DNA from: Chthonomonas sp. UBA6659
Lineage (GTDB): Bacteria > Armatimonadota > Fimbriimonadia > Fimbriimonadales > Fimbriimonadaceae
Assembly: GCA_002455425.1 (NCBI GenBank)
Contig: DKKT01000040.1
Location: 1 to 15,132, forward strand
Reading direction: 5' to 3'
Length of the DNA stretch: 15,132 nucleotides
The position numbers and the translations under genes are program-made. Below the pieces are notes generated by a model. That model did not search any database and had not been told where the DNA came from. It worked only from the letters and a program-made list of their open reading frames with translations. How positions within the stretch are numbered: position 1 is the stretch's first letter; each line of letters begins with the position of its first letter. Shown here piece by piece: positions 13,223 to 15,132 of the stretch.

Positions 13223-14803
13223 GGCGATCTTGAAGTCGTGGAGGCTCCGGAGCTCGGCCGCGCTGAGGGACTCCAGGTTTTCGAGGCGCTCGACGAGGGC
13301 CTGGGCCTGCGAGGCATCGTCGGTGGCGAGTCCGCTCATCAGCTCGAACTTGTGCCGGAGGATGTCACGCAGATCGGCGGTGTCGTTGCGGGCATGTCCG
13401 GCCGGGAACATCACGAGCCCGCTGTCGAGGCTTTGACCGTCGGTCGTGGTGAGCACGATCGACGTCGGGATGCCCTCCGGGTACTTGGCATCGTAGGTTT
13501 CGCCGCCGTGCCGGAAGTCGATCTTCTCCATCAAGGCCCGGGTAACGGGGTGGAAGATTGCTGTATCCGCGACTTGGTAGTCGTAGGGGTCGAGCATGAG
13601 CGCCTTCCACGTCTCATCGTGGGCACCCCCGCCGCTCGGGACCGCGCCATGCTGTGCTCGGCGCTCAAGTGCTTTGCGGAGAAGGGTCGCGACGATGTAT
13701 GCCATCGAGTGGTCGGCACTCTGGCGGGTGCGCGGGTCCTTCTTCATCGGGTTCCCGATAATCCCGAAGGCGGGTTCGTAAGCCAGAATCGTGATCCGAT
13801 CGATCCTGGCCCCGGAAGGATCATCGAGGAGATCGGGATGGCGAGCGATGAGGTCGATCATCCCTTGGAGCGCCCCCGCCGACTGGTGCTCATACAGACC
13901 GAGCTTAAAGTGCATGCCCATGACGGCGAAGTCATCGCCGCTGTGACTGAGGACGAGTTCGAACGGGCTGTCACCCGACTCTTTCCAGCGCTCCGCTCCG
14001 GTCGTGGTCGGCTCGAAGAAACGGAAGATCGCTTCCGGGTTCCGGAAGATGTCCTTGGGGCCGACGAAGCCGGCCATCGCGCGCTTGGCGAAGAGGACCG
14101 CCGCTTCGGTGGAGATCGCAGCGCTCGCACCCTTCGAGTCGCTCAGCTGCTTCCCTGCGCGAATCGCACGCCAGGGGATCGTGTGGGCGACAAACATGCC
14201 GATCGCATGTTCGATCTGCTCGGCGGTTGCTCCCATCAGCGCGCCGTAGGTTGCCGCCGATCCGATCGCGCCATGGACAACGTGGTCGATCTTGTACGAT
14301 TTGAGGCTGAACACTTCGGCGAGCCGACCTCGAATCTCGTCGAGGAGGATCATGGCCCGGAGCGCCGTGGCTCCATCGAGGCCCTGCTGTTCGCAGGCGG
14401 CGAGGACGACCGGATAGAAGTCGTTGTGGCCGAACTCCCCCGCGGTGTGGCCCATTTCGGGGCGGTAGCCGAAGTTGGTGCCGTTGCTGTCCCACTCACG
14501 AACGGCGGAGCTGTTGGCGACGATCGCCTTCTCGGACTTGACGCGGGCGGTCGAACCGTAGACGGTCGCGCCGTTCGGGTCGGCGTAGTCGAGGGCTTCC
14601 GCTCGCAGGAGCGTCGGCGCATTGGTCCCGAGAGCGAGCGCAGAAACGCCGCAGAGCACCGCATCGGTGTGGAACAAGCGCGTCCTTTCGCGGACGGCCG
14701 CGGACGGGCCGGGGCCAAGACGCCCAGCAAGGAAATCGATCGCGAACTGGCCGATGCCGTGGGCTTGATTGGAATCGGGGGCTAGAGTGACCGATGAGCT
14801 CAT
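13202..14803 (-). CDS. MmgE/PrpD family protein (2-methylcitrate dehydratase-like)
   Basis: 533 residues from ATG 14803 (MSSSVTLAPD). Family members include 2-methylcitrate dehydratase, iminodisuccinate epimerase and cis-aconitate decarboxylase. Recognised from the all-helical N-terminal domain and signature stretches: VREWDSNGTNFGYRPEMGHT (101-120), AGEFGHNDFYPVVLAACE (121-138), LDEIRGRLAEVF (154-165), DHVVHGAIGSAATYGALMGA (173-192), and SDSKGASAAISTEAAVLFAK (221-240). It is longer than typical PrpD (about 450-480), with extra residues in the C-terminal half. No prpB, prpC or acnB neighbour is seen, so a role in propionate breakdown is not supported by context. ATG 14821 would add MPQSGA and has a TACCCT box 9 nt upstream. 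Much longer upstream open sequence is antisense to trkA and was rejected. Confidence 0.88.
   Translation of the reverse strand: MSSSVTLAPDSNQAHGIGQFAIDFLAGRLGPGPSAAVRERTRLFHTDAVLCGVSALALGTNAPTLLRAEALDYADPNGATVYGSTARVKSEKAIVANSSAVREWDSNGTNFGYRPEMGHTAGEFGHNDFYPVVLAACEQQGLDGATALRAMILLDEIRGRLAEVFSLKSYKIDHVVHGAIGSAATYGALMGATAEQIEHAIGMFVAHTIPWRAIRAGKQLSDSKGASAAISTEAAVLFAKRAMAGFVGPKDIFRNPEAIFRFFEPTTTGAERWKESGDSPFELVLSHSGDDFAVMGMHFKLGLYEHQSAGALQGMIDLIARHPDLLDDPSGARIDRITILAYEPAFGIIGNPMKKDPRTRQSADHSMAYIVATLLRKALERRAQHGAVPSGGGAHDETWKALMLDPYDYQVADTAIFHPVTRALMEKIDFRHGGETYDAKYPEGIPTSIVLTTTDGQSLDSGLVMFPAGHARNDTADLRDILRHKFELMSGLATDDASQAQALVERLENLESLSAAELRSLHDFKIASRPGYE
14794..14803. promoter_or_regulatory. 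Palindromic decamer carrying opposite-strand ATGs
   Basis: ATGAGCTCAT is its own reverse complement. On the minus strand its ATG is the preferred start of the PrpD-family gene. On the plus strand its ATG is an in-frame upstream start for trkA, and a TAGAGT box lies 5 nt before it. Both readings begin Met-Ser-Ser-Ser. It may be only a start-codon coincidence or a small operator in the divergent promoter region. Confidence 0.35.
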
Positions 14804-14853
14804 CGCCCCGGATTGTGGCATGGACTCCGAAGGGTATCCTCGGCGACGCGCGT

Positions 14854-15132
14854 ATGAATGTCGTTGTTTTTGGATGCGGGAGGACCGGAGCCAGCCTTGC
14901 CCTGCAGCTCGTGTCCCATGGTCACCAGGTGACCTTGATCGAACAGAACCCGGAGGCGCTCCGACGGCTCGGGCCACGTCATGGCTGCCAGGTCGTGATC
15001 GGGAGCGGGATCGACGAGGACGTTCTCGAGCGGGCCGGCATCCGGAATGCCGACGCGTTCTTCGCACTGACTCGGGGCGACAACTCGAACATCATGGCCG
15101 CACAGCTGGCGCGGCTGAAGTACAAAGTCGAG
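14854..15132 (+). CDS. trkA: TrkA-type potassium uptake regulator, N-terminal part (cut by window edge)
   Basis: The first 93 residues of an RCK/TrkA-N domain protein. The start MNVVVFGCGRTGASLALQLV shows the Rossmann GxGRxG motif (G7, G9, R10, G12). E30 at the end of strand 2 fits NAD ribose binding, and the SGIDEDVLERAGIRNADAFFALT block (51-73) is typical of the family. Such cytoplasmic subunits bind NAD(H) or ATP and gate TrkH/KtrB-type K+ channels. ATG 14854 gives the normal family start. An in-frame ATG at 14794 would add 20 residues (MSSSPRIV...) that do not look like the family; a TAGAGT box at 14783-14788 precedes it. The gene is divergent from the PrpD-family gene, with about 50 bp between preferred starts. 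The remainder, and any channel partner, lie outside the window. Confidence 0.85.
   Translation, partial: MNVVVFGCGRTGASLALQLVSHGHQVTLIEQNPEALRRLGPRHGCQVVIGSGIDEDVLERAGIRNADAFFALTRGDNSNIMAAQLARLKYKVE

Noticed and set aside
13238..14785. 515-codon open frame on the plus strand opposite the PrpD-family gene
   Set aside because: The minus strand carries clear family signatures over the same bases. The plus-strand product is low-complexity and typical of an antisense shadow in GC-rich DNA.
14804..15067. N-terminal extension of the PrpD-family protein to a 621-residue frame
   Set aside because: The extra 88 residues are Arg/Ser-rich, lie antisense to the well-supported trkA start, and do not belong to the family. 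ATG 14803 (or 14821) is preferred.
1..15132. tRNA, rRNA or transposase genes
   Set aside because: Reading through both strands I found no cloverleaf, rRNA segment, transposase motif or terminal inverted repeats that I could support. A covariance-model scan would be the decisive check.

Overview
The window is a piece of a GC-rich bacterial chromosome. Gene starts mostly lack Shine-Dalgarno sequences. Several instead have a TANNNT-type -10 box 8 to 11 nt before the ATG, a layout typical of leaderless transcripts. Together with the cyclase-STAND-TPR protein and the unfamiliar conserved proteins, this is compatible with Armatimonadota (Fimbriimonas-like) or a similar environmental lineage. That assignment is an inference and is not proven by any marker gene here.

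Layout. Positions 3-260 (+) are the basic, disordered C-terminal tail of a cut-off protein. Positions 257-1749 (-) hold a translationally coupled rfbC-rfbB pair for dTDP-4-keto-6-deoxyhexose/rhamnose synthesis. Positions 1881-4421 (+) encode an 846-residue class III nucleotide cyclase fused to a STAND NTPase and TPRs, with two copies of an approximately 72-bp intergenic repeat on either side. Positions 4629-6249 (+) are a tight three-gene cassette: a TIGR04255-like protein and two small unknowns. Positions 6398-7383 (-) carry a Fic-domain protein overlapping a 67-codon remnant that looks like the N-terminus of a type I restriction methyltransferase (hsdM). After a run of six 11-bp tandem repeats, 7615-8277 (+) encodes a protein with a phage-like N-terminal motif. 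Positions 8446-9840 (-) encode an exported transglutaminase-like protein whose DNA is much AT-richer than its surroundings. Positions 10039-10181 are a second, broken copy of the fic 3' end. Positions 10301-11878 (+) encode an exported protein of unknown function. Positions 11993-13222 (+) encode a family-4 glycosyltransferase that overlaps tail to tail with a MmgE/PrpD-family protein at 13202-14803 (-). The first 93 codons of a TrkA-type NAD-binding potassium-uptake regulator run off the right edge.

Reading as a whole. The outer parts (rfbB/C, the cyclase, the glycosyltransferase, PrpD, TrkA) look like resident chromosome. The centre, about 4.5-10.2 kb, looks like an accessory region. It has variable base composition, an uncharacterised cassette, the eroded remains of what was probably a type I restriction-modification locus carrying fic, a phage-like gene, and a duplicated fic fragment beyond an AT-rich gene. 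The best candidates for something undescribed are the three-gene TIGR04255-like cassette, the hsdM-relic/fic unit with its duplicated end, and the compositionally chimeric transglutaminase-like protein.
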